From the NCBI RefSeq assembly GCF_004193775.1, contig NC_041008.1, positions 10,187,731-10,251,730 on the forward strand: 64,000 nucleotides of DNA, read 5' to 3'. A program made the position numbers and the translations under genes. This DNA is from Glycine soja. Taxonomy: Eukaryota > Streptophyta > Magnoliopsida > Fabales > Fabaceae. The notes beneath the pieces were generated by a model. That model was not told the origin of the DNA. It saw only the letters and a list, made by a program, of their open reading frames with translations, and searched no databases. Of the stretch, positions 38,020 to 48,516 are shown piece after piece. The first letter of the stretch is position 1, and every line of letters begins with the position of its first letter.

Positions 38020-38175
38020 TGCATAGATCGCCCTTTCGGGTTTTCGACCTATCAGGCTAATTATTTTTTGTTTGATGTCTCTAATTTTTGCCTGGGCCGC
38101 CCTTTCGGGTTTTCGACCCACCGAGACGCTCATTTTTGCCTAAGCCGCCCTTTCGGGTTTTCGACTTATCGAGCT
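38020..38175. repeat. Triplicated CGCCCTTTCGGGTTTTCGAC motif after pol
   Basis: The 20-bp motif CGCCCTTTCGGGTTTTCGAC occurs three times (about 38029, 38098 and 38146). Each copy is preceded by TTTTGC(A/C)(T/C) sequence and followed by a short variable part. It starts 10-15 bp past the pol stop codon in element orientation. CCCTTTCGGG is itself a hairpin stem. Confidence 0.85.
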
Positions 38176-38187
38176 GTTCTTTTATTT

Positions 38188-41100
38188 TTAGACAAAGTAT
38201 TTCTTGACTGCATCCGCATTCACGGGACGAGGGAGCTCATCCCCATCCATAGTCGTAAGAGTCAGTGCACCACCAGAGAAAGCTCTCTTGACGACATATG
38301 GGCCTTCGTAATTAGGCGTCCACTTGCCCCTAGAATCGGGTTGGAAAGATAAAACCTTCTTGAGCACAAGATCTCCTTCTTGAAACACACGAGGACGAAC
38401 CTTCTTGTTGAAAGCTTGCTTCATCCTCTGTTGATAAAGTTGTCCGTGGCACAAGGCTTTCATGCGTTTTTCTTCAATTAGATTCAACTGATCATATCTG
38501 CTTTGGCACCATTCAGCTTCTGATAACTGGGCCTCCATTAGAACTCTCATCGATGGAATCTCAACCTCCACAGGGAGTACTGCTTCCATACCATACACCA
38601 AAGAGAAGGGGGTTGCCCCTGTTGAAGTACGCACTGAAGTACGATACCCATGCAAAGCATACGGTAGCATCTCATGCCAGTCTTTGTATGTGACCACCAT
38701 CTTCTGCACTATCTTCTTGATATTCTTGTTTGCAGCTTCAACTGCGCCATTCATCTGAGGTCTGTAAGGAGAGGAATTGTGATGCTCAATCTTGAACTCT
38801 TCACACAAATCTTTCATCATCTTGTTATTCAAGTTCGTTCCATTATCTGTAATGATTCTGTTGGGCACACCATAACGGCAGATGATCTGATTCTTGATAA
38901 AGCGGACCACAACTTGCTTAGTCACATTTGCATAAGATGCTGCTTCAACCCACTTGGTGAAGTAATCAATAGCCACTAGAATGAAACGATGCCCGTTTGA
39001 AGCCTTCGGTTCGATTCTACCAATCATATCGATGCCCCACATAGAGAAGGGCCACGGAGAAGAAAGAACATTAAGTGTAGTTGGTGGTACATGAATTCTG
39101 TCAGCATAAATCTGGCATTTGTGGCATTTCCTTGCGTGTTTGCAACAATCTGTCTCCATCGACATCCAGTAGTAACCTGCTCTCAGCAACTTCCTTGCCA
39201 TTGCATGTCCATTGGAGTGAGTACCAAAGGAGCCTTCATGTATCTCATGCATCAAAAATTCTGCTTCTTGCTTATCTACACACCTGAGTAGTACCATGTC
39301 AAAGTTTCTTTTGTACAAAACATCCCCATTTAGGAAGAAATTACCAGACAATCTTCTCAAAGTTCTCCTGTCTTTGTTGGATACTTCGGGTGGATATTCC
39401 TGGCTTTGAAGGAAACACTTGATATCATGGAACCAGGGCTTATCATCAACAACCTCTTCGACTGCAAACACGTGGGCGGGCCTCTCGAGGCGCTGAATTC
39501 TGATTGTTGGCAAATTGTTCCGGTGACTCACTTCGTACATGGAGGATAAAGTTGCTAACGCATCTGCCATCTGGTTCTCATCACGAGGGATGTGGTGAAG
39601 CTCCACTTTGTTGAAGAAGGTTAGCAAATGCTTCGCATAATCTTTGTATGGAATCAAGCCGGGGTGGCGAGTTTCCCATTCTCCTTTGATTTGGTTGATT
39701 ACGAGAGCTGAATCCCCGTAAATGTCAAGGTTCTTGATTCTCAAGTCGATGGCTTTTTCAATGCCCAGGATACATGCTTCATATTCTGCCATATTGTTGG
39801 TGCAATCAAACTGTAACCTTGCAGCGAAAGGGAGATGATTACCTTCCGGAGTGATAATAACTGCCCCAATTCCATTGCCAAAGACATTCACGGCTCCATC
39901 AAAGATCAAACCCCATCTAGACTCGGGATCTGGACCTTCTCCCAGCGATGGTTCATCACAATCCTTCATCTTCAAGTGCATAATCTCTTCATCAGGAAAG
40001 TCAAACTTGATGGGTTGATAGTCCTCAATTGGTTGGTGAGCCAAATGATCAGCAAGAACACTCCCCTTAATTGCCTTCTGGGTGCGGTATTCGATATCAT
40101 ACTCGGATAACAACATCTGCCAACGAGCAATTCTTCCTGTCAGAGCGGGTTTCTCAAAGATATACTTGATCGGGTCCATCTTGGATATTAGCCAGGTGGT
40201 GTGGTTAATCATGTAGTGACGAAGACGCTTGGCAGCCCAGGCTAGTGCACAACAAGTTTTCTCAAGTAGGGAGTACCTGGACTCACAATCTGTAAACTTC
40301 TTGCTCAAGTAGTAGATGGCGTGCTCTTTCCTTCCGGTCTCATCTTGTTGTCCGAGCACACAGCCCATAGAATCTTCTAACACAGTCAAGTACATAATCA
40401 GAGGCCTTCCTTCAACTGGAGGTATAAGAATTGGAGGTTCTAGCAGATAATTCTTGATATTATCAAAAGCCTTTTGACAATCTTCGGTCCAAACAACCCC
40501 TTGATCTTTTCGAAGCAACTTGAATATAGGTCCGCACGTGGCTGTCATGTGCGAGATGAAACGAGAAATGTAATTTAGACGCCCAAGAAAACCTCTCACT
40601 TGTTTCTCTGTTTGTGGAACCGGCATTTCTCTAATGGCCTTGACCTTGTCAGGATCTACTTCAATACCTTTCTGACTGACAATGAAACCCAAGAGTTTTC
40701 CAGATCTAACACCAAAGGTACATTTGTTGGGATTCAGTCGAAGTTGGTACTTTCTCAGCCGTTGAAACATCTTCAGCAAGTACTCGACATGTTCTTCTTC
40801 AGTGCCTGACTTGACAATCATATCATCCACGTACACTTCTATCTCTTTGTGCATCATGTCATGAAAGAGAGTGGTCATGCCTCTTTGGTAAGTGGCACCT
40901 GCATTTATCAACCCAAAGGGCATTACCCTGTAACAAAAGGTGCCCCAAGGCGTGATGAAAGATGTCTTTTCTCTGTCTTCAACTGCCATCTTGATCTGAT
41001 TGTACCCAGAGAAACCGTCCATGAAGGAGAAGACCTTGGACTTTGCAGCGCTGTCAACCAATACATCGATGTGAGGTAGAGGAAAATCATCTTTCGGACT

Positions 41101-41653
41101 AGCCTTGTTCAAATCCCGGTAGTCAACGCACATCCTGACCTTGCCGTCCCTCTTTGGAACAGGCACTATGTTGGCTAACCATTGAGGATACTCTGATGTG
41201 ATAAGAAAACCTGCATCGATCTGCTTCTGTACTTCCTCCTTGATCTTGAGAGCCATGTCAGGGCGAGTTCTTCTCAGTTTCTGTTTGACCGGTGGGCATT
41301 CGGGCTTCAAAGGCAAACGGTGCTCCACAATACGGGGATCCAAGCCGGGCATATCCTGGTACGACCATGCGAACACATCGGCATATTCTTTAAGTAATTC
41401 AATCACCCTTCGTCTGACAGTTGCCTCAAGCGATGCCCCAATCTTGACTTCCTTCTTATCTTCCTTGGTTCCCAAGTTAATCACCTCTACTACCTCCTCA
41501 TGAGGCTGAATGGTTTTCTTTTCATATTCCAATAACCGAGCAAGTTCCTCCGGGATTTCATCATCCTCCTCCTCTTCAGCCTCGTAGACAGGAGATTCGA
41601 AGTTGGGAGAGAGTGCAGGGTTATTATGTTCAAAGGGCTCATAAATGCCTAGT
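38188..41653 (-). CDS. Ogre pol: RT, RNase H, second RNase H, integrase
   Basis: Polyprotein that copies element RNA to DNA and inserts it. In-frame from the proposed splice acceptor (41653). No ATG begins the ORF, so expression probably depends on splicing to gag-protease. RT: KVRMCVDYRDLN, FMDGFSGYNQI, RVMPFGLINAGATYQR, and catalytic YVDD at 40833-40822. Gypsy RNase H: YYLSKKFTDCESRYS. Second, archaeal-type RNase H marking the Tat lineage: WGLIFDGAVNVFGNGIG...NMAEYEACILGIEKA...GDSALVINQIKGEW...MADALATLSS. Integrase: HHCC finger (HEIHEG...CHKCQIY), then the D-D-E core (WGIDMIG; ITDNGTN; RPQMNGAVEAANK). The C-terminal part ends VKKYFV with no chromodomain. No stop or frameshift is seen over 3.4 kb. 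Confidence 0.93.
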
Positions 41654-41931
41654 CTGCATATGATTGATGATTGACTTTAGAAAATGAGTGAACAATGCAG
41701 ACTTTTTATAATTAATTGAAATCAGAAAACAAAAATAAAATATTTTGGGTTTTTTGTGTTACCATTTTCCAGAAAGAGCAATAAGCATAGATATCGGGAT
41801 AAACCACATTTTCCATTAATAAGAGTAGTGCTTGAAACAAAACAGCCCTACATAATTGCGCTTTCGTCCTGGGCAAGACGAAAGGATCCTTTTTTGAAAA
41901 ACAAACAAACAGAAAAACAAAGACACATTAC
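41654..41931 (-). other. Probable Ogre intron between protease and RT (278 bp)
   Basis: Donor AAA|GTAATG overlaps the gag-protease stop codon, and the acceptor is TATGCAG|ACTAGG. Removing these 278 bp joins the protease frame to the pol frame exactly in phase (two bases carried over). An intron at this position is a known Ogre trait. Unspliced RNA would make gag-protease only and spliced RNA the full polyprotein of about 2285 residues. Confidence 0.7.
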
Positions 41932-44900
41932 TTTGATGCATGAACCACTGAAGGGATGTCAACCGCGTCCCAATTGCGAACAAGTTTTCCAGGTGTGACA
42001 AATGCAAGCACTATCTCTTCAGGAGCATCTTCCAAGACAGCATTGGCTTCTGGCGAGTTGTTGATGAACCCGGCGCTACAAAAGGTGCTAGTAATGGAGC
42101 TTGATCCAACACTGTTCGTTGCGGATCCTGCAGAAGAAGCAAATCCCAGTCCTTCGCGGTTTTTACTCTCTAACAACTGCACAACTTTTCCCCATCCTAC
42201 ACCTGTTCCTTCCTGCACCACTTTCTGTGCGCTCTTCCAAGTAGCAAAAGATACTTCATTTTTCTCCGGCTTTTTACCCTCTAAAGTCAGGCCTTGGAAA
42301 GAGGTTCCTTCTGTTTCATCAGCACCAATAAAGGAAAAAGCTGACAAATGACTAACCAACAAGGCTTCCTCTCCACTCACAGTGATCAATTTCCCATTTC
42401 TGACAAACTTCAGCTTTTGATGCAAGGTGGATGTCACGGCCCCAGCTTCATGGATCCATGGCCTACCCAAAAGGCAACTGTATGCGGCTTGGATATCCAT
42501 CACCTGGAATGTAATTTGGAAAACAAACGGCCCAATTGTAACGGGCAAATCAACCTCCCCGATAACAGACTTTCTTGATCCATCAAACGCTTTGACAACC
42601 ACCCCGCTTCTTCTCATGGGAGGCCCCCGGTAGGAAAGTTGGTCTAATGTGGATTTGGCCATTACATTCAATGAGGAACCAGTGTCCACAAGTACATTCG
42701 ACAGAGCATCAGACTTGCAGTTCACCGATATATGTAACGCCAGATTGTGGTTCCTCCCCTCCTCAGGAAGCTCTTCATCACTAAAACTTAAATTATTGCA
42801 GGCAGTAATGTTTCCTACTATACTGTCCAATTGATTAACAGTCACGTCCCTCTCCACAAAAGCCTGGTCTAACACTTTCATTAGAGCTTCACGGTGTGCT
42901 TCTGAGTTCAAAAGCAGAGACAAAATGGATATCTTAGAGGGAGTTTGCAGCAGCTGGTCTACTACTTTATACTCACTCTTCTGGATCAGTTTCAGAATCT
43001 CGTCATGATCAGAATTCTTGCTAGTCCCATTGGATTGGCCTACTTCCTTCCTTGTACCGGGGCCATTCACTGTCGCCTGTTTAACTGCCGGATCATTCAC
43101 TTTCTTTGCAAACAATGTGGGGATAACACGTCCATTCCTTAGAACTTTACCGTCACTAGCAATGTTGTCCACAGAAATCGCAGGAGTTGGAGAGGGCAAA
43201 GGCACCTCCTGCCCACCTTCCAACATCGTGGCACTATACTTGTAAGGGACCGCTTTTAGAGAAGCATACGGCATAGGTCCTGGCAAACTAATCACTAGTG
43301 GAGTAGTAGTTGATTCCCCACTGTTATAGCTTATTTCCAACCGCTGAAACTCGGGGGTAATGACGCACACTTCTCTGTCCTTCCTCGTGATGGTTAGTTC
43401 TCTGCTGTCTATCAGCCCTTGTATGTCCTCTTGTACCTTCGGGCATCCTTTTACATTCACTGGACATATTTCACACGCTGCATGATCATGGTCAAACAGA
43501 GCTGCCTCGCACATCTTGATATGTATTGGGACCAGGGGAGTTCGAATGTGCTGGACGTTCAGGATGACACCGTCTTCATCACAATCTTGTATCATGTTAA
43601 CAGCAGGCCCATGGTTCGGCAGAGGGTTCGCCTGAACATTGGGATTCTGATCTTTAAAGGATAGCAAGTTGGCCCGGACTAGTTTTTGCACTTCATTTTT
43701 CAGGACATAGCAGTTTTCAACGTCATGACCTGGGGCCCCTTGGTGGAAAGCACAGGTTAAATCATGACGAAACCAGGGAGGTAAAACATCTGGTGTACGA
43801 GGGGGTGTTCTGACCTGGACAAGGTTTTTGGCGAGCAGGGCGGGGAGTAAGTCAGCATATCTCATCGGGATTGGATCAAAGGTTGTTTTTTGGCGGTTTT
43901 GTGAGTGATATGGTTGTTGGGGGGTCTGCGGGCGATTTTGTTGTTTTTGAGGGTATTGTGGCTGATGGTATTGCTGTGGAGGATATTGTTGTGGAGGGTA
44001 TTGTTGTGGAGGGTATTGGTGTGGAGGGTATTGTTGTGGAGGGTATTGGTGTGGAGGGTATTGGTGTGGAGGGTATTGTTGTGGAGGGTATTGTTGGGGG
44101 TAATGTGGCCTTTGTTGGTGATATGATGGGTTTGGGATAGTGGATGCGACATTCGCGACCTGACGATATGGGGTGAAATTCTGCTGAGGCTTACCATGAG
44201 CTACCATTCCCACCTCTTGATCTTTCTTCTTCGCAAAGTGGCCTCCAAACTTCTTGGCATTACTTGCGGCAGGGGCACTTTCCCCAGTCAAACGTCCCTC
44301 TCGGACACCTTCCTCTAATCGCACACCCATGTTGACCATTTCAGTGAAGTCTGTTGGTGCACTTGCAACCATTTTCTCGTAATAAAACTGGCTCAGGGTC
44401 TTCAGAAATATTTTGGTCATTTCCCTTTCTTCCAACGGCGGGACAATCTGGGCAGCCACTTCCCTCCAACGCTGGGCATACTCCTTGAACGTTTCCTTCT
44501 CTTTTTGTGTCATCGCACGGAGCTGATCACGATCTGGGGCCATGTCCAAATTGTACTTATACTGCCGGATGAACGCTTCACCCAGGTCATTGAAAGTACG
44601 AATGCTCGCACTGTCCAAATTCATATACCACTTCAGAGCGGCCCCAGTTAGGCTGTCCTGAAAGAAATGAATAAGCAGCTTATGATTGTCAGTATACATG
44701 GACATTTTTCGCGCGTACATCACCAAGTGACTGCGGGGACAAGAGTTCCCTTTATACTTCTCGAAGTCTGGCACCTTGAACTTGTGAGGGATAGTAACAT
44801 TTGGGACCAAGCACAATTCACAGGCGTCCTTCCCGAACAGATCTCTTCCTCGGAGGGCTTCGACTTCCCTTTGCATACCATCAAATCTTTCTTGGAGTTC

Positions 44901-45323
44901 TTCCATCTTGTCGAAGGCTACAACATTTTCAGCTTGGAAAATTGGTTCAACCTCCTGTTGAATAGTGTGAATCAGTGGAGCTGAATAAGTCATTGCAGCT
45001 TGAGGGAAAGAGGTACTGGGTTGCGGAACCGGTGCTGATTGCTGAGCAAAAGGAGGTGGAGCTTCAGATACAGCGGGCTGGGAGCTTCCACAGACTGGAG
45101 GTGGCATTCCCCATGTACAACCTGGAGGCAAAAAGAGGGGTGGAGAAGTCACCGTAGATAGCGGGGTTGTGCTCACCAAAGGCTGCTCTACAGCAGCGGC
45201 GGCAGCTTGAGAGTTCTGGGCTGACAGGAGTGCACTCATCATGGTCGTCAACCTATCCATTCCCTCTCGTAAAGTGGCAACCTCCTCCCTGAGACTCTGA
45301 TTTTCTTGTTCAACTATATCCAT
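41928..45323 (-). CDS. Ogre gag-protease
   Basis: Structural protein and processing protease. The start is the ATG at 45323 (MDIVEQENQSLREEVATLRE, a coiled coil); the frame is open further upstream to 45437 but with only a GTG. After a Pro/Ser/Ala-rich part comes the retrotransposon gag domain: HLVMYARKMSMY...SLTGAALKWYMNLD...FIRQYKYN...KEYAQRWREVA. Then a Gln-Tyr-Pro-Pro pentapeptide repeat (about 43960-44110) and a zinc-knuckle-like CAFHQGAPGHDVENCYVLKN. Next is an aspartic protease with catalytic VDTGSSLNVM followed by LLGRPWIH. Stop TAA is at 41930-41928, overlapping the proposed splice donor. 41532-41927 contains the rest of the intron and the first codons of spliced pol. Confidence 0.92.
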   Translation of the reverse strand: MDIVEQENQSLREEVATLREGMDRLTTMMSALLSAQNSQAAAAAVEQPLVSTTPLSTVTSPPLFLPPGCTWGMPPPVCGSSQPAVSEAPPPFAQQSAPVPQPSTSFPQAAMTYSAPLIHTIQQEVEPIFQAENVVAFDKMEELQERFDGMQREVEALRGRDLFGKDACELCLVPNVTIPHKFKVPDFEKYKGNSCPRSHLVMYARKMSMYTDNHKLLIHFFQDSLTGAALKWYMNLDSASIRTFNDLGEAFIRQYKYNLDMAPDRDQLRAMTQKEKETFKEYAQRWREVAAQIVPPLEEREMTKIFLKTLSQFYYEKMVASAPTDFTEMVNMGVRLEEGVREGRLTGESAPAASNAKKFGGHFAKKKDQEVGMVAHGKPQQNFTPYRQVANVASTIPNPSYHQQRPHYPQQYPPQQYPPHQYPPHQYPPQQYPPHQYPPQQYPPQQYPPQQYHQPQYPQKQQNRPQTPQQPYHSQNRQKTTFDPIPMRYADLLPALLAKNLVQVRTPPRTPDVLPPWFRHDLTCAFHQGAPGHDVENCYVLKNEVQKLVRANLLSFKDQNPNVQANPLPNHGPAVNMIQDCDEDGVILNVQHIRTPLVPIHIKMCEAALFDHDHAACEICPVNVKGCPKVQEDIQGLIDSRELTITRKDREVCVITPEFQRLEISYNSGESTTTPLVISLPGPMPYASLKAVPYKYSATMLEGGQEVPLPSPTPAISVDNIASDGKVLRNGRVIPTLFAKKVNDPAVKQATVNGPGTRKEVGQSNGTSKNSDHDEILKLIQKSEYKVVDQLLQTPSKISILSLLLNSEAHREALMKVLDQAFVERDVTVNQLDSIVGNITACNNLSFSDEELPEEGRNHNLALHISVNCKSDALSNVLVDTGSSLNVMAKSTLDQLSYRGPPMRRSGVVVKAFDGSRKSVIGEVDLPVTIGPFVFQITFQVMDIQAAYSCLLGRPWIHEAGAVTSTLHQKLKFVRNGKLITVSGEEALLVSHLSAFSFIGADETEGTSFQGLTLEGKKPEKNEVSFATWKSAQKVVQEGTGVGWGKVVQLLESKNREGLGFASSAGSATNSVGSSSITSTFCSAGFINNSPEANAVLEDAPEEIVLAFVTPGKLVRNWDAVDIPSVVHASK
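43955..44110 (-). repeat. 15-bp repeat coding a Tyr-Pro-Pro-x-Gln pentapeptide in gag
   Basis: About ten copies of a unit encoding QYPPH/QYPPQ. The other strand gives a spurious Val-Glu-Gly-Ile frame. Such Pro/Gln-rich linkers between gag and the zinc knuckle vary in length among Tat elements. Confidence 0.85.
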
Positions 45324-45591
45324 CCTCTTCCGATTGGCCCTGGTGTTGTAAATGCGAGTTGGTTTGTGGAGAATTCGTCGGGCCACTTTCCTTGGGCGGC
45401 GGTTGATTGACTCCCCCCTTTTTGAAGTAGTGAACACAGTGTGAGACTCGATTTAGAAACCATGAATGCAACATGATGCATGCTTATGCTTATGCAAAAA
45501 GAAAGGGAACAAATTATTATCGAAGAACTTGTTAGAGAAATTGTAAACATCATAAACTGAAACACTTCACTTAAGCATTGGAATATTACAA

Positions 45592-45596
<5 letters not shown>

Positions 45597-45638
<42 letters not shown>
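45597..45638 (-). repeat. 42-nt homopolymer (poly-A on element strand) between ORF1 and gag
   Basis: An unbroken run of 42 T on the plus strand, so poly-A in the sense strand of the element, about 60 nt after the ORF1 stop and 270 nt before the gag ATG. It is unusual in an otherwise coding-dense internal region. Confidence 0.9.
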
Positions 45639-45642
<4 letters not shown>

Positions 45643-45696
45643 GTCAAGAGATTTCGGGAGCTAAAATCTAAACATAAGGTCCTAAGAACTTCAGAC

Positions 45697-47217
45697 TCAA
45701 ACTCCCGGAGTAGATGGATCCTCGGAATCTGAATGTGCACGGGAGAACAAATCCATAAACCTCCTCTTCCTTCTAGCATCTCGGTGGAGCAAAGCGTCTT
45801 TCCGACGAAGCAAGTCGTCCTTCTCAACCATCCTCTGGTTCTGGATAAAAAGCTCACGGCTCTGTTGGGCTATCTTCCCCTTCAAAGTCTCATTCTCTTG
45901 CTCGAGCTCCTGGCATCTCCTCTTCCAAGTTTCTTTTTCTTGCCTTTCTTTGGTTAATTGTTCATGAAACTCTTCCTTAGTATCAAAGGGGATAGGCAAG
46001 GATGATGGTGGGATGGTGGACGATAGGTATCTAGGTAAGCGGTAGGGTAGGCCAAAGCTCTTGGTCCTATCAATAACCCACTGGGTGTAAGATTCATGTA
46101 CATAGTCTGATTTCTTTCCCAACTGACTTCTGTTGAGTCTGCGGATAGCGCTCCAAGCTTGTGCGAATCTTTCCCTTTTGTTCGAATGATCTCCATGGTT
46201 AAGATAGAATTCATTAGTCAAGGCAAGGTTGTTTGGTTTTGTCTTTATCGGGTACCCAAATTGTCGTCGAGCGAGAAGCGGGTTGTAGCTAATTCCGCCA
46301 CGCATACCCAAAAGAGGTACGTTGGGATATTCACCACAACTCACAATAATCTCTCCAACATCACTAGCTGCTTGGTACCAAACAATGTCAGATGGGTCAA
46401 GAGTCATGATTCGGCGAGGCCAAGAAAGCTTATCATCATTGGTCTTGAAGGCACGGGATTGAGGTAAGTGGAAGGTAAACCACTGATAGAGTAAAGGTGC
46501 ACAACAAGAAATGGTTCCACGGCCAGCCTGGGTACGGTCATGGATAGAATGGTAGGTATCGGCGAGTAGAGTGGGTACGGGGTTCTTTGTAAGAAAGATC
46601 TTAATGGCATTGATATCGATGAAGTTGTCAATATTTGGGAAGAGTAAAAGGCCATATATAAGGAGGGCTAGGATAGAATGGAAGGCAAGTATACTAGCTG
46701 CTTCAGCAAATATGGAGGCTTGTTGGTAGAGGAAGTGGGTGGGAAGACCTTGGAGGCCTCCTTTAGAGGTAAGGTTTGCTTGGATGATAGAGGTTTTAAG
46801 ATGGAGGGCGGCTGCGATGTCGGAGGGTTTAGGGGTAGGCTCAAAACCATGGAAAGGTATCTTGTCTGGTACGGGTAAACCAACTAGGTAGGAGTACTCT
46901 TCAAGTGTGGGGACAAGCTGGTAATCGGGAAATGTGAAGCAATGGTAGAGCGGGTCATAGAACTGAACCAGGGTCTCTAGGCATCCTTCCTCAACATCTA
47001 CTCTAAGAATTCTGAGCAACTTCCCATGATGAGCTTGAAAATCAACTGGATCACTTACTAAAGATGCTAGCTCCCTTAATCTCAACAGGTCTGTTTTTTT
47101 GAAAAGGTACTTCCTAGTGCTTCTCAGTGGGATGTCCATATCTACAAAGTTTACAAAAAGCTTGTCTAAGTCCTTCGATAATTTGGATGAAAAAAAAGAG
47201 TTTATGCATGGATGCAT
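45697..47217 (-). CDS. Ogre ORF1: plant-mobile-domain-like protein, 506 residues
   Basis: An extra ORF upstream of gag, as in Ogre elements; its role in the element is not established. ATG at 47217 (MHPCINSFF). The bulk resembles the plant mobile domain/DUF7745 type: LRILRVDVEEGCLETLVQFY, FTFPDYQLVPTLEEYSYLVG, a hydrophobic LAFHSILALLIYGLLLFPN, then RGTISCCAPLLYQWF and RRIMTLDPSDIVWY. The C-terminal third is a strongly charged coiled coil (TKEEFHEQLTKERQEKETWK...QELEQENETL) ending in an Arg/Lys-rich, then acidic tail. It is open throughout. The same domain occurs in host PMD proteins such as MAIN-type factors and is thought to be of transposon origin or exchange (knowledge from memory). Confidence 0.85.
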   Translation of the reverse strand: MHPCINSFFSSKLSKDLDKLFVNFVDMDIPLRSTRKYLFKKTDLLRLRELASLVSDPVDFQAHHGKLLRILRVDVEEGCLETLVQFYDPLYHCFTFPDYQLVPTLEEYSYLVGLPVPDKIPFHGFEPTPKPSDIAAALHLKTSIIQANLTSKGGLQGLPTHFLYQQASIFAEAASILAFHSILALLIYGLLLFPNIDNFIDINAIKIFLTKNPVPTLLADTYHSIHDRTQAGRGTISCCAPLLYQWFTFHLPQSRAFKTNDDKLSWPRRIMTLDPSDIVWYQAASDVGEIIVSCGEYPNVPLLGMRGGISYNPLLARRQFGYPIKTKPNNLALTNEFYLNHGDHSNKRERFAQAWSAIRRLNRSQLGKKSDYVHESYTQWVIDRTKSFGLPYRLPRYLSSTIPPSSLPIPFDTKEEFHEQLTKERQEKETWKRRCQELEQENETLKGKIAQQSRELFIQNQRMVEKDDLLRRKDALLHRDARRKRRFMDLFSRAHSDSEDPSTPGV

Positions 47218-47836
47218 GTATGCATGATTATGCCACAGTATGGAGAAAACATGGTGAAGTTAAGTCCAAAATGTTGGAGTTAAGGGTAAACACGCCATTT
47301 GGTAAGGACTATGGTTTCATATGTACCTGTATCACGGGTTCTACCAAGTTCCCAAAGTCATTGACCACTTCCGGATATTGTCGGATTACGGGACTACTCC
47401 CGGTCCAACAACGTCCATAGGAAAGCCTCGTTTGAGTGTAGTATCGCGTATCAACCAATTCAAGACTACTCTTGATTAGCCACCGCACTACGTCCTAAAA
47501 GGCTAAGATGGGTTAAAGGTAACTAAAGGTCCTCAACTTCATAGGTCGCTTGGAAATATTAATGCTGAACATGACTACTCATGCCAACATAGTAATATTC
47601 CCAAGATCCCTCCATTGAGCGGGGTTATCACATGTGCCACATCCGAAACTCACTCTCGGAAAGACACTATGATTATACCACCATCCTATCTTATGTTTCC
47701 CTCAAGTCCGGGTGTAGGACTTATCTCACCACTCACGTAAAAGATAAACACTTAGGCACGTATTTACAGTTTCAAATAATAATAAAGCATAAAGATGAAG
47801 AAAAACAAGATAGGTTTAACCCACTTAGGAGTGTGA
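47218..47836 (-). other. Ogre 5' leader between primer-binding site and ORF1
   Basis: About 620 bp of untranslated leader in element orientation. No long frame fits the element, and no repeat is evident. Confidence 0.6.
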
Positions 47837-47854
47837 TCCCCAGTGGAGTCGCCA
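47837..47854 (-). other. Primer-binding site of the Ogre-type element
   Basis: The minus strand reads TGGCGACTCCACTGGGGA, starting six nucleotides (GAAAAA) after the 5' LTR. The TGGCGACT...GGGGA form matches what I remember for Tat/Ogre elements, usually ascribed to a tRNA-Arg; the tRNA was not checked. Confidence 0.75.
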
Positions 47855-47860
47855 TTTTTC

Positions 47861-48482
47861 AGTCGCGGTGATTTTGGATATCAAGCTATTGATTAGCATT
47901 GACTCGCAATTTAAGATCACCACCGATCTTTTATTTTTCCGAAGAAAAGGGAGAAAGCTCGAAAAAACCCTATTTTTGAGAGATCAAAGGTCCGGGGGTT
48001 GGTTACGCAAAGGGAAGGTACTAGCACCCTAAACGTCTATAGTACTCTATAGGAACCTCTTGCTTATTTTATCTTTATGCTAAATTAATTATTTGTTTTG
48101 AAATAAATGCTCAAGTGTGAAAAGATTAAAGAGATAGGTTCGAGGGAAAGGAAAAGAAATGTTTTTGTTATTTTTATTGGAAAGACAAAGTCTTTTGCCT
48201 ACATACCCGAATGGGATCAAAATCATGTAGTTCGGGGTAGAAAGTCAAGTGATTGGTTTTGATTGATTTTAAAGTTCGAAAAAAAGAAGAGTTTAGGCAA
48301 GATAAGAGGCCGAAAAGGCATAGAAGAAATAAAAGAAGTGAGTTCGATTGATTTTAAATTGAAAAAAAAGCTAGATTGATTAAAGGTTGATTAAAGATTT
48401 GATTAAGAAAGAAAGGATAAAGATTGACCCTTTTTTTGAAATTTCGATTATGGAAAGTTTTTTTTGGTTTTTTTGTTTGACT

Positions 48483-48516
<34 letters not shown>

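Noticed and set aside
43862..44197. Frames on the other strand of gag with Val-Glu-Gly-Ile or Asn-Thr-Leu-His repeats
   Set aside because: Shadows of the gag QYPPH pentapeptide repeat.
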